Shown piece by piece: positions 46,417-55,419 of a stretch of DNA of 64,000 bases (positions within the stretch are counted from its first letter, which is position 1; the number at the start of each line of letters is the position of its first letter). The notes beneath the pieces were generated by a model. That model did no database searches and had not been told where the DNA came from. It saw only the letters and a program-made list of their open reading frames with translations. The translations under genes and the position numbers were made by a program. Location of the stretch: contig BMWJ01000005.1 in the NCBI GenBank assembly GCA_014651175.1, positions 496,001-560,000 of the forward strand, written 5' to 3'. The DNA is from Streptomyces clavifer. Lineage in GTDB: Bacteria; Actinomycetota; Actinomycetes; Streptomycetales; Streptomycetaceae.

Positions 46417-48852
46417 GTGACCTGGAGACCGCACGGCAGCCGAGGGCCCGACGGGCTGTCCCCGGTGCTCGCGCAGGCGGCGGTGAGCGCCATCGACGCC
46501 GCGGGCGGGTACGCCGGTGGCGTCTACCTGCGTTCCCGCACCCCGGGCCTCCTCCTCATGGCGGTCCTCGCGGGGCTGCCCGTATCCCTCATGCGTCCGT
46601 GGTGGCGCATGCACGTGAACCGGCCCTTCCCGGTGGCCGAGGCGTACCGCTCCGGCAAGCCCGTGTACCTGGGCGATGCCGAGGAGACCATGCGCCGGTT
46701 CCCGCAGCTGATGGCGGGGCTGCCGTTCCCGTTCGGATCGCTCTACGCACCGGTGCTGAGCGGGCGCACGCCCGTGGGTGTGCTCGTCGTGCTGCGCTAT
46801 GCCACGCGCGGCGAGCCCGTCGGCATGGCGGACCGCCGCAAGGTGGAGGACCTTGCGAGCCGGCTCGGCGCCGACATCGCCGCACTGGAGACGGACGGGC
46901 CGCCGATCGCGTGGGAGGGCGAGCCCGTACCCGTGCGGCTGCCCTCGGACACCGTGCGGCCGTTGCGGGTCGGGCACTTCGACTGGGACCCCGTCAGCGG
47001 CGCCTTCAGCGCGGACGACGAGGCGTGTCTGATGCTCGGCACCGGCCCCGCGGACACCATGGAGGCGCTGACGGCCGGGCTGCTGCCCGAGGACGCGTAC
47101 GGGCTGTGGACCCTGGGCGCCGGGGCGGCGCGGTCCGCGCAGCCGCAGGTACGCAGGATGCGACTGCGCGGACCGGACGGCAGATCACTCCTGGTCGAAC
47201 TCTCCCGCAGCGGGCCCGCCCGAAGACACGTGGGCCTGTCCGGTGTCCTGCTCGACCCGGGCACCGAGCCGGTCTTCCCACAGGCCGCGGACCGGATTCC
47301 GCGCGGCACGCTCTCCCACGACCGGCTGGGTCGGATCACCTACGTCAACCGGCTGGCCGAGGAGGTCCTCGGCCACAGCCGTGCGGAGATGGTCGGCCGG
47401 ATCCTGTGGGAGGTGCTCCCCTGGCTCGCGAACCCCGCCTACGAGGACCACCACAGGGCCGCGCTGTTCTCCGCGGACCCGGTGTACTTCCTGGCCAGAC
47501 GCTCCGCGACGGAGTGGCTGAACGTGGCGATGTACCCCGGCCCGGACGAGATCACCGTGACGGTCGGCGCCGCCGGGCGCCCCGAGCGCCCGCCGGCGCC
47601 CGTCGACGCACAGGGCCCGGGACCCGGTTCCCCGGGCGACCGCTCGGCCGTCCTGTACCGCCCGGTCGCCCTGGCCATCGCCCTGACGGAGGCGGTCACC
47701 GCCCGCCAGGTGTCCGCCGTGGTCACGGAGGAGCTGCTGCCCGCGTTCGGGGGCAGACAGCTGGCCATCTACCTGCAGAGCGAACGGCACCTCTACCTGT
47801 CCTGGGAGACGGGCTTCCCCCAAGGCTTCCTGAACCGGTTCGACGGCGTCGGCCTTGACGCGCACATCCCCGGCGTGGAGACGCTCACGACCGGCAGACC
47901 GCTGTTCTTCGAGTCCATGACGAAGCTGGCGGAGGCGTACCCGGGGATCCCCATGGACACCGATGTCGGCGCCCGCGCCTTCCTGCCGCTCATCGCGTCC
48001 GGGCGCCCCGTCGGGTCGTGCATCCTCGGCTTCGACCAGCCTCGGGGCTTCAGCCCCGAGGAACGCACCGCACTCACCGCCCTGGCCGGTCTGATCGCCC
48101 AGGCGCTCCAGCGGGCCCAGCGCTACGACACCGAGGCCGCCCTCGCCCGCGGACTGCAGGACGCCCTGCTCCCGCACCGCCTGCCCGTCGTCGAGCAGGT
48201 CGAGACCATCGGGCGGTACCTCGCCGGCACCCGGGGCATGGAGGTCGGAGGCGACTGGTACGACGTCATCGAGACCGGCAGCGGGCTGGCCCTCGTCATC
48301 GGCGACGTCCAGGGCCACGGCGTCGCCGCAGCCGCGACGATGGGCCAGCTCCGCAGCGCCGTACGCGCCTTCGGGCTGAGCGGACACGACCCGCAGGAGA
48401 TCATGAGCGCCACCAACCGGTTGCTCATCGACCTCGATCCGGGCCAGTTCGCCAGCTGCTGCTACGTGGTGCTCGACTCAGCGACGGGGTACGCCCAGGC
48501 CGTGCGGGCCGGCCACCCCCAGCCCGTCCTGCGGCACCCCGACGGCAGGACCGAGGTTCTCGACCTGCCGGGCGGTGTCGTCCTCGGAATCGACCCCGCC
48601 GCGTCCTACCCGGTCGCCGGCCTGCGGCTGGAGCGGGGAGCCGTCCTGGCCCTGTTCACCGACGGACTGGTGGAGAAGGCGGGTACGGACATCGACGAGG
48701 GGATCGAACGCCTGCGCAGCACCCTGGCCGAAGTCGGCCACGCGCCCCTCGCCGAGACCGCCGACCGCGTCATCGCCCGGGCGGGCCAGGACGAGAACCG
48801 CCCCGACGACATCGCGCTGCTGCTCGCCGCCCGCCGCGATTCCGCCGGCTGA
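46417..48852 (+). CDS. GAF/PAS-linked SpoIIE-type PP2C phosphatase
   Basis: An 811-residue soluble signalling protein; GTG 46417 is chosen because upstream sequence is a terminator-like palindrome. Regions: N-terminal GAF-like (~1-175), PAS-like segments (~185-400, including Y-V-N-R-L-A-E-E-V-L-G-H-S), a second GAF (~430-595), and a C-terminal SpoIIE/PP2C domain (~600-805; V-G-G-D-W-Y-D-V, I-G-D-V-Q-G-H-G, F-T-D-G-L-V-E). The metal-binding Asp residues of the phosphatase are retained. It lacks the membrane sensor and kinase domain of the phosphatase at 32326. A role in dephosphorylating an anti-anti-sigma factor is the family expectation. Confidence 0.88.
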   Translation: MTWRPHGSRGPDGLSPVLAQAAVSAIDAAGGYAGGVYLRSRTPGLLLMAVLAGLPVSLMRPWWRMHVNRPFPVAEAYRSGKPVYLGDAEETMRRFPQLMAGLPFPFGSLYAPVLSGRTPVGVLVVLRYATRGEPVGMADRRKVEDLASRLGADIAALETDGPPIAWEGEPVPVRLPSDTVRPLRVGHFDWDPVSGAFSADDEACLMLGTGPADTMEALTAGLLPEDAYGLWTLGAGAARSAQPQVRRMRLRGPDGRSLLVELSRSGPARRHVGLSGVLLDPGTEPVFPQAADRIPRGTLSHDRLGRITYVNRLAEEVLGHSRAEMVGRILWEVLPWLANPAYEDHHRAALFSADPVYFLARRSATEWLNVAMYPGPDEITVTVGAAGRPERPPAPVDAQGPGPGSPGDRSAVLYRPVALAIALTEAVTARQVSAVVTEELLPAFGGRQLAIYLQSERHLYLSWETGFPQGFLNRFDGVGLDAHIPGVETLTTGRPLFFESMTKLAEAYPGIPMDTDVGARAFLPLIASGRPVGSCILGFDQPRGFSPEERTALTALAGLIAQALQRAQRYDTEAALARGLQDALLPHRLPVVEQVETIGRYLAGTRGMEVGGDWYDVIETGSGLALVIGDVQGHGVAAAATMGQLRSAVRAFGLSGHDPQEIMSATNRLLIDLDPGQFASCCYVVLDSATGYAQAVRAGHPQPVLRHPDGRTEVLDLPGGVVLGIDPAASYPVAGLRLERGAVLALFTDGLVEKAGTDIDEGIERLRSTLAEVGHAPLAETADRVIARAGQDENRPDDIALLLAARRDSAG

Positions 48853-48900
48853 TCACGGTCGGCCCTCGCGTCCTCGATGAGCCAGGGCCCGCCCGGGCCG

Positions 48901-49734
48901 TCACTTCGTGACGAATTCAAGCAGCGCCGGGTTGACGATCTCGGGGTGCGTCCAGGCCACGTTGTGCGGTCCGCCCTCGACCGTCACGAACGTGAGGTCG
49001 TCGATGAGCCCGGGCAGCCGCGCGGCGGTGTTCGGATACGGCAGGATCCGGTCCGCGTCCCCGTGGACCAGGAGCGTGGGGATGTCGAATTTCGGCAGGT
49101 CCTGGCGGAAGTCGGTGAGCCACGTGTCCACGCAGGCGTGCGCGGCGAACGGGGAGGCGGCGACCGCGACGTTGAAGCTGTTGTTCCACGCCTGGTCGCT
49201 GATGCGCGTGCCACCGAACGTGTCGACGTTGTAGAAGTTGTCGAGGAAGTCCTTGAAGTACGCGGGACGGTCGGCGATCACCGCCTCCTTGATGCCCTCG
49301 AAGACCGACCGGTCGACCCCCTCGGGATTCTCGTCCGTCTTGAGCAGGAAGGGAGGGATGGCCCCCATCAGGACCGCCTTGGCGACCCGGCCCGATCCGT
49401 ACCTCCCCAGGTACCGGGTGACCTCACCGGTCCCCATGGAGAAGCCGCACAGGATCACCTCGGACAGGTCGAGGTGGTCCAGCAGGAAGTTGAGGTCGGC
49501 GGCGAAGGTGTCGTAGTCGTACCCGGTCGTGGGCCTGCTCGACCCGCCGAATCCCCGGCGGTCGTAGGTGATGACCCGGAATCCGGCGTCCAGCAGGACG
49601 CGCTGCTGCTTCTCCCACGAGTTCCCGTCGAGCGGGTAGCCGTGGATGAGGACGATCGCGGGGCCGCTCCCGTGGTCCTCGTAGTAGATGTCGATGGACG
49701 CCGTGTTCTCCTGGCCGACAGTGACGAAAGGCAT
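48901..49734 (-). CDS. Cofactor-free haloperoxidase-like alpha/beta hydrolase
   Basis: A 277-residue alpha/beta hydrolase. The probable triad is Ser99 (C-G-F-S-M-G), Asp228 (H-G-D-A-D-R) and His257 (G-G-P-H-N-V). These spacings are nearly identical to those of Streptomyces non-haem bromo/chloroperoxidases. The N-terminal oxyanion loop is L-I-H-G-Y-P-L-D-G-N-S-W. These enzymes are perhydrolases/esterases in practice; halogenation is a side reaction through peracids. It is convergent with the preceding phosphatase gene and has no obvious partner. Confidence 0.9.
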   Translation of the reverse strand: MPFVTVGQENTASIDIYYEDHGSGPAIVLIHGYPLDGNSWEKQQRVLLDAGFRVITYDRRGFGGSSRPTTGYDYDTFAADLNFLLDHLDLSEVILCGFSMGTGEVTRYLGRYGSGRVAKAVLMGAIPPFLLKTDENPEGVDRSVFEGIKEAVIADRPAYFKDFLDNFYNVDTFGGTRISDQAWNNSFNVAVAASPFAAHACVDTWLTDFRQDLPKFDIPTLLVHGDADRILPYPNTAARLPGLIDDLTFVTVEGGPHNVAWTHPEIVNPALLEFVTK

Positions 49735-50003
49735 GGGTGACCTGCTTCCGGCGATCTGAGGAGTCATTCGCGGTGGATCGTGACAGGAATGGCCGCACAC
49801 CAGTGAACACCCGGATATTTCCCCCCGCCACTCGGGACGTCGCCGCCCCGGCCGGGGTGGCCGGATGTCCGTCATGCGGACCGCGCGGGGGCGGACTGCG
49901 CCGAGTGCCTGCTCGTGAGGCATCCTCTGCTGGTCGGGTAGACCGGGCCCGTGGCGGTGAGCGCATCGCCGCCGGCCCGTGACGGAGAAGGATTCGGAAC
50001 CAC

Positions 50004-50429
50004 ATGGCAGACAACACGGACCTCTTGGCCTTCGTGCGCGCACGCCTCGCGGAGGAGGAGCAGATCGCTCGGGGAGCCGGCGGGGACGGCTGGCGGTGCC
50101 CGGCCGAGGCGCCCGGCGAAGTGCACGACCGCACGGGCGGTATCGCCTTCGTCGTGCGGTCCCGCGGCTACGACCGGCACATCGCCCTCCAGGACCCGGC
50201 ACGCACCCTGCGCCGCATCGAGACGAACAGGGTCCTCCTGGACGAGTACGAGGAGATCGCGTCCCGGGACACGGACCGGCCCGATCAGGACTTCGCCTCG
50301 GGGCGCGCGGTGGGGCTGGGATTCGTCGTCCGGCAGATGGCCGGCGAACACGCGGGACACCCCGACTACCGGGTGAAGTGGCTGCCCCGGTTCTCCCACT
50401 GGGGGCCTTCGGGAGCCCCGGAGGCCTGA
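50004..50429 (+). CDS. DUF6221 family protein
   Basis: A 141-residue soluble protein with the family start D-L-L-A-F-V-R-A-R-L-A-E-E-E-Q-I-A, a central H-I-A-L-Q-D-P-A-R-T-L-R-R-I-E-T-N-R, and a C-terminal G-H-P-D-Y-R-V-K-W-L-P. This small actinomycete family often sits near mobile or accessory genes and has no known activity. A GGAGAAGGA site precedes the ATG. Confidence 0.85.
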   Translation: MADNTDLLAFVRARLAEEEQIARGAGGDGWRCPAEAPGEVHDRTGGIAFVVRSRGYDRHIALQDPARTLRRIETNRVLLDEYEEIASRDTDRPDQDFASGRAVGLGFVVRQMAGEHAGHPDYRVKWLPRFSHWGPSGAPEA

Positions 50430-51151
50430 CCGGCCGTGCCGTGCGTCCGCCCCGGTCCGTGCGATGCGTCCGACCGGTTCGCGCCGGTGCGTGCCGGCGG
50501 GTGAGTACGGGGGAGCGGTGCTCCTGAGTACGTGACCCGATTCCGGCGCGGGCCGCCGCTGGTCGAATGGGAACCATGGTCCCCGACGCTCAGCGGCATC
50601 CCCGCATCCAGAACCTCACCACGGCCGGCACGGCGCTGGCGGTCACCCTGCTCCCGTTGGCCGTGGGAGTGCTGCTGGCGAGGTCCCTGGCGATGGATCC
50701 GCTGAGCCCGGTGAACGCGCTGGTCACCAGTGGAGGACAGCGTGCCCGGATCGCTCCGGCCCGGTGGGTTCTGCGGGCTCGAACAAAAGGGCTTATTTCC
50801 CGCAGTAATGCTACTCATGTCCAGGAAAGCGCTCTCGCTTTTGTTACGCGCATCCGCGCGGTCCGGCCGGGGGTGCGCGGGTAGCGGGATGCGGCGCATA
50901 CGGAGCGCTGTGGCCCGGTGGTCGGTAGCCGGAACGGGTCGGTGCAGCGATCAACGGTTGACAGGTCTACGACTGTCGGAATCCGTGTCGGCTGCAGCCG
51001 TGTGTGACAGGAATGTCCGCATTTTGTCACGCTCATCAGGGCCTCTTTCCAGCCACCTCGGAAGCGGGACAAAGTTTGCGTTCCCGGCACTACGCCGGGG
51101 CCGAACAACGCCCGGCACATCCGTACCGGGCCCGCATGATGAGGGGTTTCC
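50430..51151. other. Long intergenic stretch with an AT-rich patch
   Basis: These 722 bp lack a convincing gene. A rightward frame from 50567 or 50576 starts like a small membrane peptide (hydrophobic ~25 residues) but continues as non-protein-like sequence. An AT-rich patch contains an 8-nt inverted repeat (50782-50789 with 50838-50845). Near the lamin-tail gene, GTGACA (51004-51009) and TGTCAC (51025-51030) form another inverted repeat. Confidence 0.5.
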
Positions 51152-51667
51152 ATGTCCCGTTCCGCACGACGGATCACCGCCACCGTTCTCGCCTCCGGAG
51201 CTCTGCTCGCCGCAGCGGCCCTGCCGGCCACGGCCGATGGCCGGGACCACGGCCAGAACCGGCCGGCCCAGCGCTCGGCGGTCGTCCTGGGCGAGATCCA
51301 GTACGAGAGCCCGGGTCGCGACAACGGCTCCAACCGCAGCCTGAACGCGGAGTGGGTCACCGTCACCAACACCGGCCGTCGCGCCGTCAACCTCCGTGGG
51401 TGGACGCTCACCGACGAGAGCCGCCGCACCTACGAGTTCGACCTCCGCCTGCCGGGCCGCTCTTCCGTCCGCGTCCACACCGGTGTGGGCCGCGACTCCC
51501 GCCACGACGTCTACCAGAACCGCCGCCACTACGTGTGGGACAGCAAGGACACCGCCACGCTCCGCGACAGGCGCGGGCACAGGGTCGACTCCGAGTCCTG
51601 GGGCCGGCACCGCGACGGCGGACACAACAACGGCGGACACCACCGCGGTGGCGGTGACAACCGCTGA
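51152..51667 (+). CDS. Secreted lamin-tail-domain protein
   Basis: A 171-residue exported protein. The signal peptide (I-T-A-T-V-L-A-S-G-A-L-L-A-A-A-A-L) ends with a likely A-T-A cleavage near residue 28. The mature part is an Ig-like lamin tail domain: V-L-G-E-I-Q-Y, L-N-A-E-W-V-T-V-T-N-T-G-R-R-A-V-N-L-R-G-W-T-L-T-D-E, then V-R-V-H-T-G-V-G and Y-V-W-D-S-K-D-T-A-T-L-R-D-R-R-G. It ends in a short Gly/His/Arg tail. The fold is common in bacterial surface proteins; the ligand is unknown. Confidence 0.88.
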   Translation: MSRSARRITATVLASGALLAAAALPATADGRDHGQNRPAQRSAVVLGEIQYESPGRDNGSNRSLNAEWVTVTNTGRRAVNLRGWTLTDESRRTYEFDLRLPGRSSVRVHTGVGRDSRHDVYQNRRHYVWDSKDTATLRDRRGHRVDSESWGRHRDGGHNNGGHHRGGGDNR

Positions 51668-51820
51668 CACACCGGTAGTGGCGGACCCCGTCCTCCCGCG
51701 GCGCACCACGGCCCACGCCGTGGTGCGCCGCACCGCTGTGCCCTCCGGGAACGCGTCGGCCGACCGCGTGGAACGGGGTCCCGTGCAACAGTGGGCGGCC
51801 GCAGATGTCAGGATGGCCCC

Positions 51821-52318
51821 ATGACCATCAAGGCGTATTTCGACATCACCATTGACGACCAGCCCGCTGGGCGGATTGTGTTCAACCTCTTTGACGACGT
51901 GGCCCCCAAGACGGCGGAGAACTTCCGTGCGCTGGCCACCGGCGAGAAGGGCTTCGGCTACGCCGGCTCGCCCTTCCACCGGGTCATTCCGGACTTCATG
52001 CTGCAGGGTGGCGACTTCACCCGCGGCAACGGCACCGGCGGCAAGAGCATCTACGGCGAGAAGTTCGCCGACGAGAACTTCACCCTGAAGCACACCAAGC
52101 CGGGTCTGCTGTCGATGGCCAACGCGGGCCCGAACACCAACGGTTCGCAGTTCTTCATCACCACCGTCGTCACCCCGTGGCTGGACGGCAAGCACGTGGT
52201 CTTCGGTGAGGTCGCCGACGAGTCCAGCATGGAGCTCGTCCGCAAGATCGAGTCGTACGGCACCTCGGGCGGCACGACCCGGGCCAAGATCGCCGTCTCG
52301 GAGTCCGGCGTTCTCTGA
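51821..52318 (+). CDS. ppiB: Cyclophilin-type peptidyl-prolyl isomerase
   Basis: A 165-residue single-domain cyclophilin. Key blocks are [15 protein letters not shown] (catalytic Arg and substrate-contact residues), [17 protein letters not shown] and [10 protein letters not shown]. No signal peptide, so a cytoplasmic folding catalyst. The ATG at 51821 gives the usual family length. A hairpin follows the stop. Confidence 0.95.
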   Translation: MTIKAYFDITIDDQPAGRIVFNLFDDVAPKTAENFRALATGEKGFGYAGSPFHRVIPDFMLQGGDFTRGNGTGGKSIYGEKFADENFTLKHTKPGLLSMANAGPNTNGSQFFITTVVTPWLDGKHVVFGEVADESSMELVRKIESYGTSGGTTRAKIAVSESGVL

Positions 52319-52337
52319 CCTCGCAACAGGGCTCCGG

Positions 52338-52358
52338 CCGGCCCGTGCGGCGGGCCGG
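52338..52358 (+). terminator. Hairpin after ppiB
   Basis: CCGGCCCG (52338-52345) pairs with CGGGCCGG (52351-52358) around a 5-nt loop, 20 bp after the cyclophilin stop. Confidence 0.55.
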
Positions 52359-52437
52359 GGCCCCGCACGCTCCCGCGCACGCGCCGCGGCACTCGTGTCG
52401 GCCGGAACAGCGGCCCGCCGGACCGTAGCGTGACTCC

Positions 52438-53073
52438 ATGTGCTGGAGCGCGACCGCCGATCTCGTCGCGGGCACGGGGATCGTCGCGGTCGGGGTGGCC
52501 TGTGTCGCCCGCCTCGAACGGGCCCGTGACCTGCCGCTCGCGGCACTGCCGCTGCTCCTCGGGGCGCACCAGATCACCGAAGCCGTGATCTGGCGTTCCG
52601 GGGGCGGCAGCGGGCCCGCCACCACCGCCTGGGCGGTGATCGCGCTTCCGCTGCTGGCCCTCTGGGTGCCGCTGGGTGTCCTCTGCACGGTGCCGCCCGG
52701 TGCCCGCCGACGGCTGGCGGTCCCCGTCGCGGCAGGCATCGTGACCTCGGCCGCCCTCTCGTACGGCATCGCCGCACACCCCGTCACGGCGGAGATCCGC
52801 GGACACACCCTCGGTTACGTCGTCGGCCTTCCCCGCCCCGGGCTCCTCGTGGCGGGCTACGTGCTGGCCACCATCGGCTCCCTGCTGCTCTCGGGCGACC
52901 GCGGCCTCGTACTGCTGGGCGTCCTGGTCGCGGTGGGCGCGGCGGTCTGCGTGACGCTGTGGCGCACGGAGTTCATCTCGACGTGGTGCGCCTTCGCGGC
53001 CGTGTGCTCGGTCGTGCTCCTCGCCCGGACCCGTCGGCGCGCCCCCTCCCGGCTCCCGGACCGGTTCGGCTGA
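52438..53073 (+). CDS. DUF6629 family membrane protein
   Basis: A 211-residue polytopic protein with about six to seven hydrophobic segments. It begins M-C-W-S-A-T-A-D-L-V-A-G, the conserved start of this family, and contains H-Q-I-T-E-A-V-I-W in the second helix region. It has no assigned function. Gene context (cyclophilin before, SDR after, both same direction but separated by over 100 bp) does not suggest one. Confidence 0.82.
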   Translation: MCWSATADLVAGTGIVAVGVACVARLERARDLPLAALPLLLGAHQITEAVIWRSGGGSGPATTAWAVIALPLLALWVPLGVLCTVPPGARRRLAVPVAAGIVTSAALSYGIAAHPVTAEIRGHTLGYVVGLPRPGLLVAGYVLATIGSLLLSGDRGLVLLGVLVAVGAAVCVTLWRTEFISTWCAFAAVCSVVLLARTRRRAPSRLPDRFG

Positions 53074-53207
53074 TCCGCCCGCCCCGTCCCACGAGCACAC
53101 CGCGGGGGCGAGGACCCGAGGGCGCGTCCGGAAGGCGTCCGGGCCACGGAAGTGCCAGGGTGGAGACGATCCCGTACACCGTGGGCGTGGGACGAAAGGA
53201 CCGTGGG

Positions 53208-54002
53208 GTGCGCATCGATCTCGCAGGGAGGACCGCGGTCGTCACCGGCTCCTCACAGGGCATCGGTCTGGCCGTCGCCACCGGTCTGGCCGGCGCGGGA
53301 GCCCGCGTGGTGCTGACCGGGAGGGGCAGGGACCGGCTCGACACGGCTGCGGACGTCCTGCGCGGCGCCGAGCCGGACGCGGACGTCGTCACGGTGGCGT
53401 GCGACCTCACCACCGAGCGGGGAGCGGCCGAGCTGTGCGAGGAGGCGCCCGTCGCGGACATCCTCGTCAACAACCTCGGCATCTTCGGATCCCGGCCGCC
53501 GCTGGAGATCACCGACGACGAGTGGCGCACGTACTTCGACACGAACGTCCTCAGCGCCGTACGTCTGATCCGCCGCTACCTGCCGGGGATGACCGAGCGG
53601 GGCTGGGGGCGGGTGCAGAACATCGCGAGCGACTCCGCGATCGTGATCCCCGCCGAGATGATCCACTACGGAATGTCGAAGACCGCGCTGCTGGCGGTGT
53701 CCCGGGGTTTCGCCAAGGAGGCCGCGGGCACCGGGGTGACCGTGAACTCGGTGATCGCCGGGCCCACCCACACCGGAGGCGTCGAGGATTTCGTCCGCGA
53801 GCTGGTGGGCACGGACCTGCCGTGGGACGAGGCGCAGCGTGAGTTCATGCGGCTGCACCGGCCGCAGTCCCTGCTGCAGCGGCTGATCGAGCCCGAGGAG
53901 ATCGCCCACCTGGTCGTCTACCTCAGCTCCCCCCAGGCCTCGGCCACCACGGGCTCGGCGCTGCGGGTGGACGGTGGATACATCGACTCGATCGTGCCCT
54001 GA
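53208..54002 (+). CDS. Short-chain dehydrogenase/reductase (SDR)
   Basis: A 264-residue classical SDR. GTG 53208 is preferred because AAGGA lies about 9 nt upstream. The cofactor loop is V-T-G-S-S-Q-G-I-G (residues ~12-20), followed by N-N-L-G-I-F, a catalytic Ser in I-A-S-D-S, and Y-G-M-S-K. The C-terminal G-S-A-L-R-V-D-G-G-Y-I closes the fold. Substrate unknown. Confidence 0.9.
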   Translation: MRIDLAGRTAVVTGSSQGIGLAVATGLAGAGARVVLTGRGRDRLDTAADVLRGAEPDADVVTVACDLTTERGAAELCEEAPVADILVNNLGIFGSRPPLEITDDEWRTYFDTNVLSAVRLIRRYLPGMTERGWGRVQNIASDSAIVIPAEMIHYGMSKTALLAVSRGFAKEAAGTGVTVNSVIAGPTHTGGVEDFVRELVGTDLPWDEAQREFMRLHRPQSLLQRLIEPEEIAHLVVYLSSPQASATTGSALRVDGGYIDSIVP

Positions 54003-54027
54003 GCATCCGTGCTGGCATGATCGACGC

Positions 54028-54708
54028 ATGGACGAGCGCATCATCGCCGCGTGTGACGGGGCATCGAAGGGAAATCCGGGGCCTGCTGCCTGGGCATGGG
54101 TCGTGGCCGACGGGCAGGGGCGCCCCCAGCGGTGGGAGGCGGGCCCGCTGGGCACCGCCACCAACAACGTCGCCGAGCTCACCGCCCTGCAGGAACTGTT
54201 GAGGTCCACCGACCCGGCGGTGCCCGTCGAGGTGCGCATGGACTCGCAGTACGCGATGAACGCGGTGACCAAGTGGCTGCCGGGCTGGAAGCGCAACGGC
54301 TGGAAGACGTCTGCGGGGAAGCCGGTCGCCAACCGGGAGCTGGTGGTCGGCATCGACGACCTGATGGGCGGCCGCAGCGTGAGCTTCCGCTACGTGCCCG
54401 CGCACCAGGTCGACGGAGATCCGCTCAACGCGCTCGCCGACCAGGCCGCGAGCGAGGTGGCCGTGTCGCAGCAGGCGGCGGGGACGGTGCACGGTGCCGC
54501 GGGACTGCCGGTGCCGGCTCCCGCGCGCTCGTCGAAGAACAGGGCGGGCGGCACGGCGGGTGCGGTCAGGACCTCGCGTCCCGGCGGGACGATCAGCGCG
54601 AAGTTCGCGGGGCGCTGCCACTGCGGGAAGCCGTACGCGGCCAAGGACACGATCGCGAAGAACCCGAACGGCTGGGGCCACCCCGAATGCCGGACCGCGG
54701 TCGCCTGA
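54028..54708 (+). CDS. rnhA: Ribonuclease HI with C-terminal Cys-rich tail
   Basis: A 226-residue RNase H. Catalytic residues align almost one-to-one with E. coli RNase HI: Asp10, Glu50, Asp72, His126 and Asp138. After the ~150-residue catalytic domain come a Ser/Gly-rich linker and a short tail with C-H-C-G-K-P and H-P-E-C-R, a likely zinc-binding knuckle seen in some actinomycete homologues. It removes RNA from RNA-DNA hybrids. The following ATPase gene is convergent. Confidence 0.88.
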   Translation: MDERIIAACDGASKGNPGPAAWAWVVADGQGRPQRWEAGPLGTATNNVAELTALQELLRSTDPAVPVEVRMDSQYAMNAVTKWLPGWKRNGWKTSAGKPVANRELVVGIDDLMGGRSVSFRYVPAHQVDGDPLNALADQAASEVAVSQQAAGTVHGAAGLPVPAPARSSKNRAGGTAGAVRTSRPGGTISAKFAGRCHCGKPYAAKDTIAKNPNGWGHPECRTAVA

Positions 54709-54734
54709 CCGGCCCGGACGAGCCCCGGGGGCCT

Positions 54735-55331
54735 TCAGATATCGGCCCACACCAGGCGGCTCGAGAAGCTGGTACGCGTTCCCCACCGGGTCGCCAGCAT
54801 GTCCACGAGCATCAGACCCCGGCCGTCCTCGGCGAGCGACGCCAGGTCGAAGCCTTCGAGGCCGTCCGGGTCCCCCATCGCCACCGGGCCGGGGCCCTCC
54901 GCACTCCTCGGAACGCTCGGACCGTGCAGACCGTGGGAACCGTCACCGGCACGGTGTGACAGCTCCGGGCGGCGTGGCATCGGGGCGCGGGCGTGGGACG
55001 CCGCGCCCGGGTCCATCGGGCGGGACGGCGCGGGTACGCGCCCCCTGCCGCGGTTCCACACACAGATGCGCACTCTGCCCGTGGAACGCAGGACACGGCA
55101 CCGAATGCGTCGGCCCGCGGTGTGCTGCACCGCGTTCGTGACCAGCTCGGTCACCACCAGAGCCGCCGTGTCGACGCGGTCGTCGGGCTCTCCCCAGTCA
55201 CGCATGACTTCCTGCACGCGGTGCCTGGCCTCCGGCACGCACTGGGCGAGACGGGGCATCCACCAGCTCTGTGCGCTCCGTCCGCCGGCATCCTCCGAGA
55301 CGAGTCGTGCGCAACTGACTATTTCCGACAT
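54735..55331 (-). CDS. RsbW-like ATP-binding protein (HATPase_c_2)
   Basis: A 198-residue protein whose GHKL core is visible: the N box T-A-A-L-V-V-T-E-L-V-T-N-A-V-Q-H-T, and a late G-R-G-L-M-L-V-D-M-L-A-T-R-W-G-T. The middle has a low-complexity insert. Such Streptomyces-type solo anti-sigma-kinase-like proteins are often paired with an XRE/DUF5753 regulator, as is seen here in divergent orientation. The ATG lies only 15 bp from an 18-bp palindrome, so that palindrome must overlap its promoter or transcript start. Confidence 0.85.
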   Translation of the reverse strand: MSEIVSCARLVSEDAGGRSAQSWWMPRLAQCVPEARHRVQEVMRDWGEPDDRVDTAALVVTELVTNAVQHTAGRRIRCRVLRSTGRVRICVWNRGRGRVPAPSRPMDPGAASHARAPMPRRPELSHRAGDGSHGLHGPSVPRSAEGPGPVAMGDPDGLEGFDLASLAEDGRGLMLVDMLATRWGTRTSFSSRLVWADI

Positions 55332-55346
55332 GTATGTACTGTCGGC

Positions 55347-55364
55347 GCAAAGTGCATACTTTGC
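55347..55364. promoter_or_regulatory. 18-bp operator in the ATPase/XRE divergent promoter
   Basis: GCAAAGT (55347-55353) and ACTTTGC (55358-55364) are perfect complements around GCAT. The site lies 15 bp before the leftward ATPase gene and 55 bp before the rightward XRE gene, so the XRE protein is the likely binder. Confidence 0.6.
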
Positions 55365-55419
55365 AAGCGACAGAATGCCTGAAAAGATCCGAATCCGAGC
55401 CCGCGAGGAAGGCGTGTGC

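Noticed and set aside
48886-48899. GGCCCG-CC-CGGGCC hairpin between the phosphatase and haloperoxidase genes
   Set aside because: The stem is only six pairs with a two-base loop, expected by chance at this GC content.
50366-50899. Leftward 177-residue open frame
   Set aside because: It overlaps the DUF6221 gene antisense, has no ribosome-binding site and no recognisable pattern.
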